DNA of 64,000 bases from Tamlana sp. I1. Its GTDB lineage: Bacteria > Bacteroidota > Bacteroidia > Flavobacteriales > Flavobacteriaceae. Below, piece after piece: positions 1-8,690 of the stretch (position 1 is its first letter; each line of letters opens with the position of its first letter). The notes under the pieces are model-generated. The model was not told where the DNA came from. It searched no databases and was given only the letters and a program-made list of their open reading frames with translations. Both the position numbers and the translations under genes were made by a program. Where the stretch lies: NCBI RefSeq assembly GCF_015355625.1, contig NZ_JACLAF010000005.1, forward strand, positions 1 through 64,000, read 5' to 3'.

Positions 1-66
1 AAAATACTTAATAAGTATTTCTGGAAGTAATAAATTGGCTATGGCTAATAATGAATCTGATGGCAT
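1..66 (-). CDS. Transposase N-region protein, first 22 residues only
   Basis: The start codon is at 64-66 on the minus strand and the frame runs off the window edge. The 22 visible residues match the start of the N-region protein of the complete IS (13093-13452), except that the second residue is Pro here and Ser there. Whether this copy is intact outside the window cannot be seen. Confidence 0.8.
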   Translation of the reverse strand, partial: MPSDSLLAIANLLLPEILIKYF

Positions 67-127
67 TAAAAATTTTTATTCAAAGGTCTTGCTTTTTTAG
101 ATGCTCCACAACTTTTGAGATTGACCC
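1..127 (-). mobile_element. Right end of an ISAon1-like (ISL3-family) insertion sequence, cut by the window edge
   Basis: Bases 1-127 align without gaps to 13387-13513, the right end of the complete IS further on, in the same orientation. I count one substitution in the coding part (near base 62) and a cluster of four differences in the terminal inverted repeat, so this is a separate, slightly diverged copy. Reading inward, the end starts GGGTCAATCTCAAAAGTTGT. The rest of the element lies before the window, so its target duplication cannot be checked. Confidence 0.9.
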
Positions 128-232
128 AAAAGAACACAACTTGACTTAAAACCTAAGCTCATTCTCTGGTTTTTCTTTTTTTGCAGACTTAAAATATAAA
201 AAAATTGTACTTTTCGGTTTCAGTTGTAATTC

Positions 233-709
233 ATGAAACAGGCTATTGTTTTTCTATTTATTTTAACGCTCTCATCATGCGAGTACTTCAATGTAAAAAA
301 AACATCTTCAGAAGCTATTTTAGATGAAGAGTTGAAGACTTTTAATTGGAATGATGTGGATGAATATCCTAGTTTTTCTAATTGCGATACATCCAACTCA
401 AAGGATGAACGCAAATTGTGTTTTCAAATTACATTAACCAATCATATCACCAATTTTCTAAAAAAAGAAGTCATTATTGTGTCTCAAGACATTAACGATA
501 CCCTTTTGTTAGATTTTCAAGTTTCTAGAGCAGGTCATTTATCTTTAATGAAGACCAGTATTGATTCTTTAACGGTACATGAAATTCCGAATATCGAAGC
601 CTTGCTTAGTGAAAGTTTAAAGGATCTGCCTAAAATTTTTCCGGCTATTAAACGCGGCCAACAAGTTACTTCTCAATTTCAACTGCCTTTAATTATAAGC
701 GTAAATTAG
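233..709 (+). CDS. Predicted lipoprotein with a TonB-C-like domain
   Basis: Residues 1-16 form a lipoprotein signal ending LSSC, with Cys16 as the lipidated residue. The mature protein (about 140 residues) has a short acidic stretch and then a C-terminal part (about 85-158) whose pattern VSRAGHLSL...IP...LKDLP...P..RGQ.V..QF.LP..I resembles the C-terminal domain of TonB proteins, which contacts outer-membrane partners. There is no transmembrane anchor or proline-rich spanner, so it is not a complete TonB. It stands alone about 105 bp after the IS end and converges with the glycosyltransferase gene at 710, sharing no intergenic space. The TonB-C assignment rests on pattern only; the function is unknown. 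Confidence 0.7.
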   Translation: MKQAIVFLFILTLSSCEYFNVKKTSSEAILDEELKTFNWNDVDEYPSFSNCDTSNSKDERKLCFQITLTNHITNFLKKEVIIVSQDINDTLLLDFQVSRAGHLSLMKTSIDSLTVHEIPNIEALLSESLKDLPKIFPAIKRGQQVTSQFQLPLIISVN

Positions 710-1834
710 TTAGCGTTTAAACGTTCGTCCTTTCCAACTGTAGTTTGAAAAAATCGCTAATGAAGCCACATAAACACTAAAAAAAGGATAAATAACACAT
801 CCTAAAATATAACTTTTTAAAGCGTGAACTTGGTTGAAAAAGTGAGCCGTTTTAAAAATTATATAAAAGTCGATGCTACATTTTATTATTAAAAGATAAA
901 GGGCTGTTTTAAAAGGAAACAAACTAAAAATACTCAGAATTAATGCAGTAACAATCCAAAAATTCATAAGGAAAACTAGGACGCCTGCAAGTTTTCCGAA
1001 GACGTTTTTATAAGCCGTCGTTTTAGCTGCCCAACGCACGCGTTGTGACATAAGTTGCTTCCAACTGGGCTCGGCGTTTGTTTTAACAATGGCTTGGTCG
1101 CTTTTTAAATAGTGAACTTTTTCGGGATGGTTTTTTATTACTTTTTCCAAGAAAAAAAGGTCGTCGCCACTAGCGATATTGGTGTTGCCTTCAAAACCAG
1201 ACAATTCAAGAAAGAGGTCTTTTTTATAAGCAAAATTGGCACCGTTACATAAAAATGGTTTTTTAATGCCAAATCCGCCAATGGTAGCGCCTTGTAAACT
1301 TAGGATATCCAACCACTGAAAACGATTTAAAAAGTTAGTTTCTAAATGGTAGGTTACGGGTGCTGCAATACAAAACGTTTGGTTTTGTTGAATAAAGGCA
1401 TCGAAAGTATTTAACCAATATTTAGGCAATATACAATCGGCATCAGTGGTGATAATCCAATCGTTTTTTGCTTCTTTTATGGCCGTTGTTAGGGCGTCTT
1501 TTTTAGGCGAATTCGAGCTTCTTTGGTTTTGAATGATGCGGATTTTGGTATTCGAATTTTGATGCCATGATGAAATGATTTCAACGGAATGATCATCAGA
1601 TTCATCATTAACTAAAATAATTTCAAAAAGTGATTTCGGGTAATTTAAATTTTCAATAGATTTTAATAAGTTCGGAATGTTTTCTGCTTCATTCCGAAAG
1701 GGGATAATCACAGAAAAAACTGTTTTTACGGGGATGTCTCGTAATTTAAAAGTTTCAATTTTATCGAAGCCATATACAAAACTTCCAATTAAAAACAGAT
1801 ACGTAAGCGTTATGGTAATACCAATCAAAACCAT
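710..1834 (-). CDS. Membrane glycosyltransferase, family 2
   Basis: A 374-residue processive-type GT2 enzyme. Visible are an N-terminal membrane segment (about 1-23), the nucleotide-sugar fold starting SVIIPFRNEAENI, the donor/metal motif TTDADC, the acceptor motif GDDLFF and the QRVRW motif, then three or so C-terminal membrane helices (about 285-365). These features are typical of inner-membrane enzymes that transfer a sugar from an NDP-sugar to a lipid or polysaccharide. It starts 2 bp after the end of the YbhN-like membrane gene at 1837, so the two are almost certainly co-transcribed. The sugar and acceptor are not predictable. Confidence 0.88.
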   Translation of the reverse strand: MVLIGITITLTYLFLIGSFVYGFDKIETFKLRDIPVKTVFSVIIPFRNEAENIPNLLKSIENLNYPKSLFEIILVNDESDDHSVEIISSWHQNSNTKIRIIQNQRSSNSPKKDALTTAIKEAKNDWIITTDADCILPKYWLNTFDAFIQQNQTFCIAAPVTYHLETNFLNRFQWLDILSLQGATIGGFGIKKPFLCNGANFAYKKDLFLELSGFEGNTNIASGDDLFFLEKVIKNHPEKVHYLKSDQAIVKTNAEPSWKQLMSQRVRWAAKTTAYKNVFGKLAGVLVFLMNFWIVTALILSIFSLFPFKTALYLLIIKCSIDFYIIFKTAHFFNQVHALKSYILGCVIYPFFSVYVASLAIFSNYSWKGRTFKR

Positions 1835-1836
1835 GA

Positions 1837-2763
1837 TTAAACGATGCTGTTTTTAGAATTAAAGCGGAGCACGTAATAACTACCTAAAATGCTTGGTAGT
1901 ACAAAATTTAGCAACCACATGAGGGTAATTATCGATAAAATAATAAGCTCGTTTACACCAGTTAACGCAAATAAATACACCGCAATACTGCCTTTTACAA
2001 GCACATCTAAAATAAATATAGATGGTATTATGGATGCTAACAAATACATTGAGGTTATTAGCGGTATGGCTTCAAAATAAGTCATGTTAATTTTATAAAG
2101 CTTCAGAAGAACATAAAATTGAAATGAAAATATAATGTAGCGTAACCCTGAAAAACCAAAAGCAGTCCAGAGGTTTGCTTTAGGGAATGTGCTTAAAAAA
2201 TGTTTAATTTTTTCAAACGAAAACCCTTTAAAACTAAATTTACTTTTAAAAACTGTTACTACTATAAGGATTATTAATAGAACAAGGGTAGCCAAGTAAA
2301 TTGAAAGTTTGTAAATATTAAAATCATTATTGTAGCGTTGTAATACGTAGAAAAGTCCAAAAAGACCTAAAATAATAGTGACTAACAATTGTAAAAGGTT
2401 ACTAATTAGGTTTATTAAAACGATTTTTTTACGAAAATCAGATCTATAAAACAGAGCTTTTGCACCATATTCGCCAATTCTATTTGGTGTAAATAAAGAA
2501 GCGGTTAAGGCGCCTAAAGTTTGTTCGGAGGCTTGTTTTAAGCTTATGTTTTTGAAGGGGTTTATTAAGGTTTTCCACTTCAAAATCTCAAAAAACCAGT
2601 TGGAAATCGATAAAACTAGTAGAAAACTAACTGTTTTGTATGAAAAAATGTTATTTTCAGACAAAATAATTAAGAAGTCAGGGAAATCTAACGTAATATT
2701 GTTAGCTAATTTCTGGTATATAAAGTAAAAAGCAGCGCCTACTATGCTTAATTTAAGAAGCAA
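1837..2763 (-). CDS. YbhN / lysylphosphatidylglycerol synthase-like integral membrane protein
   Basis: About eight hydrophobic helices over 308 residues, and the family motif TPNRIGEYGAKALFY around residue 95. This matches the UPF0104/YbhN-type membrane domain (flippase-like part of MprF). It lies directly before a GT2 gene on the same strand, which suggests a shared role in making or moving an envelope lipid or glycolipid (inference). The start is uncertain: the nearest usable codon is TTG at 2761-2763, yet the frame stays open upstream and encodes a plausible extra N-terminus (LPYKTKHFLF) without any ATG, GTG or TTG before the in-frame stop. Confidence 0.8.
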   Translation of the reverse strand: MLLKLSIVGAAFYFIYQKLANNITLDFPDFLIILSENNIFSYKTVSFLLVLSISNWFFEILKWKTLINPFKNISLKQASEQTLGALTASLFTPNRIGEYGAKALFYRSDFRKKIVLINLISNLLQLLVTIILGLFGLFYVLQRYNNDFNIYKLSIYLATLVLLIILIVVTVFKSKFSFKGFSFEKIKHFLSTFPKANLWTAFGFSGLRYIIFSFQFYVLLKLYKINMTYFEAIPLITSMYLLASIIPSIFILDVLVKGSIAVYLFALTGVNELIILSIITLMWLLNFVLPSILGSYYVLRFNSKNSIV

Positions 2764-2834
2764 AAATAAGAAGTGTTTAGTTTTATATGGTAGGGTCTGT
2801 GCTTTGATGGTGCAAATTAAATCAATAATACGGA

Positions 2835-3470
2835 ATGATTAGTTATTTTAAAAGTTTTAAGCGTTTATGGGTGGCAATCGTCCTAATTTTTAGCAGTGCT
2901 TTGTCTCAATCTCAAGGTGATCCTAAAACGTTTAAATTACAGTTTGCTACGGGTATTAATAGTCCCAGTAATGGTGGTTTTGTTGAGGATTTTAAAGCGA
3001 AACCTATTAACTTTCCAACCATTAACTTGGGCTTACAATATATGTTTTCTCACCAATACGGGGCCAAATTAGATTTTGGATATAACCGTTTTTCAAATAA
3101 AAAAGATACTCCAGAATTTGCCACTAATTATACACGAATCAATGCGCAATTGGTTTATGATGCTTCTAGTTTTGCGAGTTTAGGAGATAGAATGGGGACT
3201 TTTTTTCATGCAGGCCCAGGTATCTCTATGATAACGCCTTTAGGGAATTACGGCGCGAATAAAACAAATTTCATGAATGCCATGGCTGGCGTAGAATTTC
3301 ATTACGGTATTAACGATGCTTTAACCATTTATATGGACGGTTCTTATATCTTTGGCTTCGGAAAAAGCTTTAACCCAATAACAGAAGGTTATGGTGCTTT
3401 TAACGGCAATTTGCTAACCGTAACAATTGGAGCGTCCATTTCGCTTTCTGGCTGTTATTATTGTGACTAA
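2835..3470 (+). CDS. Outer-membrane beta-barrel protein, secreted
   Basis: 211 residues with a signal peptide (about 1-27, cleavage near SQSQG), then alternating strands rich in Gly, Tyr and Phe (FKLQFATGIN, GAKLDFGYNRF, FFHAGPGISM, LTIYMDGSYIFGFG) ending TVTIGASISLSG. This is the pattern of small OmpA/OmpW-like barrels common in Bacteroidota. It ends 3 bp before ruvC and may share its transcript. Role unknown. Confidence 0.72.
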   Translation: MISYFKSFKRLWVAIVLIFSSALSQSQGDPKTFKLQFATGINSPSNGGFVEDFKAKPINFPTINLGLQYMFSHQYGAKLDFGYNRFSNKKDTPEFATNYTRINAQLVYDASSFASLGDRMGTFFHAGPGISMITPLGNYGANKTNFMNAMAGVEFHYGINDALTIYMDGSYIFGFGKSFNPITEGYGAFNGNLLTVTIGASISLSGCYYCD

Positions 3471-3473
3471 TTC

Positions 3474-4022
3474 ATGCAGGAAAAAATAATTTTAGGAATT
3501 GATCCAGGAACTACCATTATGGGGTTCGGACTCATAAAAGTGGTGGGTAAAAACATGCACTTTTTACAAATGAATGAGTTGGATTTGAAAAAATATAGCG
3601 ATCACTACCTGAAACTGAAACTTATTTTTGAACGAACCGTCGAACTTATTGATACTTACAATCCCGACGAAATTGCCATTGAAGCCCCTTTTTTTGGTAA
3701 AAACGTACAAAGTATGCTAAAACTTGGTCGTGCTCAAGGTGTGGCTATGGCTGCAGGTTTAAGTCGAGAAATACCCATTACTGAATATTTGCCAAAAAAA
3801 ATAAAAATGGCCATTACAGGAAATGGAAGCGCCAGCAAAGAGCAGGTTGCAAAAATGCTTCAAAGTTTATTGGGCTTAAAAACCTTGCCTAAAAATCTCG
3901 ATTCTACCGATGGTTTGGCGGCTGCGGTTTGTCATTTTTACAATTCAGGAAAAGTAAGTGTAGGGAAAAGTTATTCGGGCTGGGATGCTTTTGTAAAGCA
4001 GAATCCTAACAAAATAGGTTAA
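3474..4022 (+). CDS. ruvC: Crossover junction endodeoxyribonuclease RuvC
   Basis: RuvC resolves Holliday junctions made during homologous recombination, working with RuvAB, by paired metal-dependent nicks. The acidic catalytic residues are present: Asp10 in LGIDPGTT, Glu70 in IAIEAPFFG, and Asp143/Asp146 in DSTDGLAAA. The length of 182 residues is normal. It sits 3 bp after the barrel gene and 12 bp before hemW on the same strand, so it is probably part of a short operon. Confidence 0.96.
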   Translation: MQEKIILGIDPGTTIMGFGLIKVVGKNMHFLQMNELDLKKYSDHYLKLKLIFERTVELIDTYNPDEIAIEAPFFGKNVQSMLKLGRAQGVAMAAGLSREIPITEYLPKKIKMAITGNGSASKEQVAKMLQSLLGLKTLPKNLDSTDGLAAAVCHFYNSGKVSVGKSYSGWDAFVKQNPNKIG

Positions 4023-4034
4023 TCTCTAAAAATA

Positions 4035-5186
4035 ATGGCTGGTATTTATATCCACATTCCGTTTTGCAAACAGGCCTGTTTCTATTGCGACTTTCATTTT
4101 TCAACCTCTTTAAAAAAAAAGAATGAACTTATTCAGGCTTTAATTGAAGAGTTGATGCTTCGGAAGGATGAATTACAAACCGAAACCATTGACACTATTT
4201 ATTTTGGAGGCGGAACACCAAGTTTGTTGTCAAGTAAAGAATTGAATGATTTAATTGAAGCCGTGTATGCAAACTATAAAGTTTCTGATAATCCTGAAAT
4301 TTCTTTAGAGGCTAATCCCGACGATTTAACAAGTTCCAAAATAAAAGAATTAGCAAATTCGCCCATTAACCGACTCAGTATTGGCATTCAATCCTTTTTT
4401 GAAGACGATTTAAAAAGTATGAATCGCGCCCATAATGCTAATGAAGCTAAAGCTTGTTTAGAAGAAGCTACACGTTACTTCGATAATATTACCATCGATT
4501 TAATTTACGGTATTCCTAATATGAGTATAGAAAAATGGCAGGCGAATTTAGAGCAAGCTTTTAGTTTTGGCGTGCAGCATATTTCAAGCTATGCCTTAAC
4601 TATTGAACCCAAAACAGCCTTAGATACCTTTGTAAAAAAGGGCGTTTATCCACCTATTGATGAAGATTTAGCTTTACAGCATTTTAATCACTTAATTAAA
4701 AGCACTGTCGAAGCTGGCTTTGTACACTACGAAATTTCAAATTTTGGAAAACCCAACTATTTTTCAAAACACAATATGAGTTATTGGCAAGGGAAATCGT
4801 ATTTGGGTATAGGGCCTTCGGCGCATTCTTTTAAAGGGAAACAGCGTAGTTGGAATGTTTCAAATAATAGTAAATACATTCAGAGCATTCAAAATAAAAT
4901 CTTGCCAAACACTTCCGAAGTACTTTCAAAAGAAGATCAATTTAACGAATACATAATGACGGGGTTACGAACCATTTGGGGTGTTTCTTTAGAACGTATT
5001 CAAGCAGAATTTGGAGGAGATGTTCTTCAGCATTTAAAAACAGCTTCAAAACCATTTATTGATCAAGAGTTATTGGTTGTTTTATCCGAAGTAAATGAAA
5101 ATCATACTCAAATCAATAAACTAGTCGCCACTCAAAAAGGAAAGTTTTTAATTGACGGGATTGCTTCCGAACTATTTATGATTTGA
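4035..5186 (+). CDS. hemW: Radical SAM heme chaperone HemW
   Basis: The radical-SAM cluster motif is CKQACFYC (Cys11, Cys15, Cys18), followed by the SAM-contact motif GGGTPS (about 58-63) and the HemN-type C-terminal region. At 383 residues it fits HemW, the heme-inserting paralogue often mislabelled as oxygen-independent coproporphyrinogen oxidase. True HemN is longer and carries a different cluster motif (CxxxCxxCxC), whereas HemW has CxxxCxxC as here. The start ATG gives MAGIYIHIPFC, the usual beginning. Confidence 0.93.
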   Translation: MAGIYIHIPFCKQACFYCDFHFSTSLKKKNELIQALIEELMLRKDELQTETIDTIYFGGGTPSLLSSKELNDLIEAVYANYKVSDNPEISLEANPDDLTSSKIKELANSPINRLSIGIQSFFEDDLKSMNRAHNANEAKACLEEATRYFDNITIDLIYGIPNMSIEKWQANLEQAFSFGVQHISSYALTIEPKTALDTFVKKGVYPPIDEDLALQHFNHLIKSTVEAGFVHYEISNFGKPNYFSKHNMSYWQGKSYLGIGPSAHSFKGKQRSWNVSNNSKYIQSIQNKILPNTSEVLSKEDQFNEYIMTGLRTIWGVSLERIQAEFGGDVLQHLKTASKPFIDQELLVVLSEVNENHTQINKLVATQKGKFLIDGIASELFMI

Positions 5187-5198
5187 TTATATTTGGGT

Positions 5199-5948
5199 AT
5201 GATCGCTACAATTCAATACAAATCAAGAAATCGTCAAATCGATTTAACCCAGCCAATCGATATTTCTATCCCGCTTCGTGCGTCTAAAAACAATGTGAAT
5301 GCTTGGTATGTTGATCCGCCAACAATTGCTCCTGTAAAAGACGGCGAATTTATGATTGCGGTAAAACACGGGGCTTGCATAAATTTTAATACCGTAAACT
5401 TTAATCCGCATGCCCACGGCACGCATACCGAATGTGTGGGGCATATTACCGAAGATGTACATTCTATAAACACCCATTTAAAGCAGTTTTTCTTTTTGGC
5501 TGAAGTTATTACAGTGGCACCAGAACGATTAAATGGCGACTCGGTGATTTCTAAAAAACAAATTCAGTTTGCCTTAGGGAACAAAAAACGCGATGCTGTG
5601 GTTATTAGAACCATACCCAATACTACCGAAAAACTCTCGGCGCAATATTCTAATACAAATCCTACCTATATGTTAGAGGAGGCCGCACTATATTTAAAGG
5701 AAAAAGGTATAAAGCATCTATTGGTTGATTTACCAAGTTTAGATAAAGAAAAGGACGAATGTATGCTTTTGGCTCATAATGCGTTCTGGAATACTAGCGG
5801 AAAGTTGCGTTTTGATGCCACCATAACCGAGTTTATTTATGTGCCAAATCACGTTGAAGACGGTACTTATTTTTTAAACTTACAAATTGCGCCATTTGAA
5901 AACGATGCTTCGCCAAGCAAACCTATTTTATATAAAATATTAGAATAA
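5199..5948 (+). CDS. Cyclase-family metal-dependent hydrolase (kynurenine formamidase-like)
   Basis: The metal-binding signature of the cyclase family, HxHGTHxxxxxH, is seen as HAHGTHTECVGH around residues 70-81. The family includes arylformamidase and isatin hydrolase, which use divalent metal to open amide or lactam bonds. The substrate here is not clear; no kynurenine-pathway genes are adjacent. I start at ATG 5199; an in-frame TTG two codons earlier is less likely. It follows hemW by 12 bp. Confidence 0.82.
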   Translation: MIATIQYKSRNRQIDLTQPIDISIPLRASKNNVNAWYVDPPTIAPVKDGEFMIAVKHGACINFNTVNFNPHAHGTHTECVGHITEDVHSINTHLKQFFFLAEVITVAPERLNGDSVISKKQIQFALGNKKRDAVVIRTIPNTTEKLSAQYSNTNPTYMLEEAALYLKEKGIKHLLVDLPSLDKEKDECMLLAHNAFWNTSGKLRFDATITEFIYVPNHVEDGTYFLNLQIAPFENDASPSKPILYKILE

Positions 5949-5997
5949 TTTAAAGTGTCTTTTTCATTTTAACTTTTGAAAATACAAAGTAAAAATC

Positions 5998-6366
5998 ATG
6001 GATATAGAGCAAATTAGAAGCTATTGTTTGAATAAAAAGGGTGTAACTGAAGATTTTCCTTTTGATGAACACACGCTTGTTTTTAAAGTTCTTGGGAAAA
6101 TGTATGCCTTAATTTCTTTAAGCAAATGGGAAGCAGGTGAAGCTGCTATAAACTTAAAAGCAGATCCCGATTATGCTTTAGAGCTTCGTGAAACTTATTC
6201 TAGCATCCGCCCGGGATATCATATGAGTAAAAAACATTGGAATACCCTTTATCTTCATGAAGGCGAATTGCAAGCAGAACTTGTAAAAGCTCTCATCGAT
6301 CATTCTTACGAGATGGTAGTAAAAGGCATGACTAAAAAAATGCAAGCCGAATTGAAGCAATTATAG
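5998..6366 (+). CDS. MmcQ/YjbR family protein
   Basis: 122 residues matching the YjbR fold: starts MDIEQIRSYCLNKKG, then DFPFDEHTLVFKVLGKMYALI, INLKADPD..LELRE and IRPGYHMSKKHWNTLYL. YjbR has a double-wing fold like CyaY-type or MotA DNA-binding domains; its role is not established. It stands 49 bp after the cyclase gene and could be the last gene of that run. Confidence 0.88.
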   Translation: MDIEQIRSYCLNKKGVTEDFPFDEHTLVFKVLGKMYALISLSKWEAGEAAINLKADPDYALELRETYSSIRPGYHMSKKHWNTLYLHEGELQAELVKALIDHSYEMVVKGMTKKMQAELKQL

Positions 6367-6495
6367 CAAAAGTTATTACTTTTTTTCCTATCTTTAACAT
6401 GCACTATCCCAAGGAGTTATTAATAGCATAATCACCGCCCTAAAATCTTAAAGTCATATTTACCTAATATTTTAACTTTAAAATTTTAACAGATT

Positions 6496-7311
6496 ATGAA
6501 AACAACTAACTCATTATTTACAGCATTTGCGGTTCTGCTAATGTTGTTCAGTTCCGTTTCCGTTTTAGCACAAATGAAGCCCATTCCGAAGTACATGACT
6601 TCAACAACTTTACATTGGAATTCAGATATTGATATGGAGGCTTGGAAAGCCGTAGAAAAGGAATATCTAGAAAAGGTTACCAAAAAGAATCAGTACATTT
6701 TAAGTTCCTCGTATTATTTTCATCAATTAGAACCAGATAATCACGTAGTTATCTTAGTAAATGTGTACGATTCTTGGGAAGCTATTGAAAAAGCTGCAGA
6801 ACGCAATACCGAATTAGAAAAAGAAGGCTGGTCCAACGAAAAGCACCTTAAAGATTTTAAGAAAAAAAAGCGTTCGTTTTTTGAGCGCAATCATTCCGAT
6901 GAAATTTATTCTGTTTTACCCTTTACAAAGCCCTTAGAATCTGCCTCTAAAAACATGGTTTGTTATGTACGAACCAATCATATGGTGTTTCCTGAAGACG
7001 GCGATCTTAAGGAAGTTAAAGAATTGCTTGATGAAAATGTAGACAAATTGGTTAATCAAACCAATCTTATTAAAGGGTATTATACCTACCGCCACGCTTG
7101 GGGAGCCGATGGCAGTGAAATGAAAGAGGCTTTCTTTTTAGATTCAATGGACGATTTAGAAAAAATGCAACAAGGCTATGACGATTTGTTTAACAAAGCA
7201 TGGCCTCAAGGGCATTTACGTAAAAAGCATATGGCTTTAAAGGATAAGTATTTCTCTAAAACGCGCGAAGATGCGATTTATGAGTTTATTGCTGAACTCT
7301 CCAAATATTAA
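6496..7311 (+). CDS. Secreted protein of unknown function
   Basis: 271 residues with a clear signal peptide (about 1-26, ending SVLAQ). The mature part is charged and rich in Lys/Glu and aromatics, with two similar halves: each begins with a strand-like stretch (YMTSTTLHWNSD and MVCYVRTNHMVFPED) and later has a YY-type segment (SSSYYFHQLE and KGYYTYRHAWG). This hints at a duplicated ferredoxin-like (EthD/Dabb-type) domain, but I do not recognise the family. It is monocistronic, with a strong terminator after it. Confidence 0.6.
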   Translation: MKTTNSLFTAFAVLLMLFSSVSVLAQMKPIPKYMTSTTLHWNSDIDMEAWKAVEKEYLEKVTKKNQYILSSSYYFHQLEPDNHVVILVNVYDSWEAIEKAAERNTELEKEGWSNEKHLKDFKKKKRSFFERNHSDEIYSVLPFTKPLESASKNMVCYVRTNHMVFPEDGDLKEVKELLDENVDKLVNQTNLIKGYYTYRHAWGADGSEMKEAFFLDSMDDLEKMQQGYDDLFNKAWPQGHLRKKHMALKDKYFSKTREDAIYEFIAELSKY

Positions 7312-7326
7312 CAATTTTCTATTTTT

Positions 7327-7374
7327 AAAAAGTGACCTAAACCGTGAGTTTTTACAGTTTAGGTCACTTTTTTT
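7327..7374 (+). terminator. Intrinsic terminator after the secreted protein gene
   Basis: A perfect 16-bp inverted repeat (7327-7342 and 7357-7372, core GTGACCTAAAC/GTTTAGGTCAC) with a 14-nt loop, followed by a T run. Confidence 0.9.
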
Positions 7375-7388
7375 GTTTCATAATGAAA

Positions 7389-7420
7389 GTTGTAAAAGGT
7401 TTTAATTAACTGTATTTTTG
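7389..7420 (+). promoter_or_regulatory. Bacteroidota-type promoter of the PhnA gene
   Basis: A TATTTTTG box at 7413-7420 fits the TAnnTTTG -7 consensus, with GTTG at 7389-7392 as a -33 box, 20 bp apart. It lies 20 bp before the start codon and after the previous terminator. Confidence 0.65.
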
Positions 7421-7440
7421 CAACATAAAATTTCACACCC

Positions 7441-8019
7441 ATGAGCGTTTTACAAACACTAAAAGAGCGAAGCAATAATACTTGCGAATTATGTTCGGCA
7501 ACCAACGATTTATCGCAGTACACCATTCCGCCGTCTTTAAATGAAAATGTTGCAAACGATATTTTGGTTTGTAAAACCTGTTTAGATCAAATTGAAGAAA
7601 ATACCGAAATGGATGTAAACCACTGGCGTTGTTTAAACGACAGTATGTGGAGCGAGCATGTCGCAGTTCAAATTATGGCTTGGCGTATGTTACAGCGTTT
7701 GCGTAACGAAGGCTGGCCAAAAGATTTGCTAGACATGATGTTTTTAGACGATGAAGCTCTGGCTTTAGCACGGGCCACTGGCGAACATGAAGATGCCGCT
7801 AATAAAATTATTCATCGCGATGTAAATGGTGTAATTCTAGATAATGGCGATGCTGTTGTACTTATAAAAGACTTAAAAGTGAAAGGTTCTAGTATGGTGG
7901 CCAAACAAGGTACAGCTGTTAGAAATATTCGCTTGGATAGAGAAAATGATAAATATATTGAAGGCAAAGTAGGGGCGCAACAAATAGTTATCATCACAGA
8001 TTATGTGAAGAAACTATAA
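7441..8019 (+). CDS. PhnA/YjdM family zinc-ribbon protein
   Basis: 192 residues. The N-terminus has a zinc ribbon, CELC (Cys15, Cys18) and CKTC (Cys44, Cys47), and the C-terminal third has the PhnA domain (DGDAVVLIKDLKVKGSSMVAKQGTAVRNIRL type). The family is named after the phn locus of E. coli but is not needed for phosphonate breakdown; its function is unknown. A region between the ribbon and the C-terminal domain (about 60-120) makes it longer than E. coli YjdM (about 111 residues). It has its own promoter and converges with the gene at 8024. Confidence 0.87.
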   Translation: MSVLQTLKERSNNTCELCSATNDLSQYTIPPSLNENVANDILVCKTCLDQIEENTEMDVNHWRCLNDSMWSEHVAVQIMAWRMLQRLRNEGWPKDLLDMMFLDDEALALARATGEHEDAANKIIHRDVNGVILDNGDAVVLIKDLKVKGSSMVAKQGTAVRNIRLDRENDKYIEGKVGAQQIVIITDYVKKL

Positions 8020-8023
8020 TTTT

Positions 8024-8455
8024 TTAAGTTGAAGTATCTGCAATAATTTTCCATTCGCCGTTTATTTTTTTGAAAACTAACATGAAAATACCATCGGCGT
8101 TTCCTAAATCTCGCTTTATATGATATTCGCCTAAAACAAAATACGCACCATCGCTTATTTTAGAAACATCATTTATTTTGAAGCTTAATTTCCCTGTATG
8201 TTTTTCGGTAGGATAAGCTTTTAAGTAGCGGTCTAAAGTCGCTTCCCAACCTTTGGTAATTCCATTTGGCCCATAAAATTTAAGCGCATCATTTTTCCAG
8301 TAGCCTTCCATGTAGCCCTCAATATCATTATCAGACCATGCAAGGCGTTGTTTTTTTAAAACTTTATGAATTGCTTTAATATCGGCTTCTTCATCAGACT
8401 GTGCGAATCCGGAAACAGAAGTGAGTATGCAAAGTAGAAGAATTAATTTTTTCAT
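8024..8455 (-). CDS. Secreted SnoaL/NTF2-like protein (DUF4440 type)
   Basis: 143 residues with a signal peptide (1-18, ending SGFAQ). The mature part shows the NTF2-like cone fold pattern: an N-terminal helix with KAIHKVLKKQRLAWSDNDIEGYMEGYW, then GPNGITKGWEATLDRY and the closing strands GIFMLVFKKINGEWKIIADTST. Such domains bind or turn over small hydrophobic ligands; none is predictable here. It converges with the PhnA gene 4 bp away. Confidence 0.8.
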   Translation of the reverse strand: MKKLILLLCILTSVSGFAQSDEEADIKAIHKVLKKQRLAWSDNDIEGYMEGYWKNDALKFYGPNGITKGWEATLDRYLKAYPTEKHTGKLSFKINDVSKISDGAYFVLGEYHIKRDLGNADGIFMLVFKKINGEWKIIADTST

Positions 8456-8690
8456 AAGATGAATTAAATGGTGCTTAAAACAGAATTAGTAGAAGTAAAT
8501 GTAATAAAAACTTGTAATTAATTGGTTGTTCGTCGATAAAATTGAACCCTTCTAGTCGTTTAACAGAAGTTCAAATCTGTTAGTCGAATAAATAATAGAC
8601 AAGATGGTTTTGTTTTCTATTTTTACCTCCCAATCGGGTGATTGGCTTCCTTATATTGATTGATAGTTTAACCATTTAAAAACATTTACT

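Noticed and set aside
4035-5186. Oxygen-independent coproporphyrinogen oxidase (HemN)
   Set aside because: The length and the CxxxCxxC motif followed by Asp-Phe fit HemW, not HemN.
5193-5201. TTG start for the cyclase-family gene
   Set aside because: An ATG two codons later gives a normal start and the TTG adds nothing.
7441-8019. Phosphonate utilisation by the PhnA gene
   Set aside because: PhnA/YjdM family proteins are not phosphonate enzymes and no phn genes are near.
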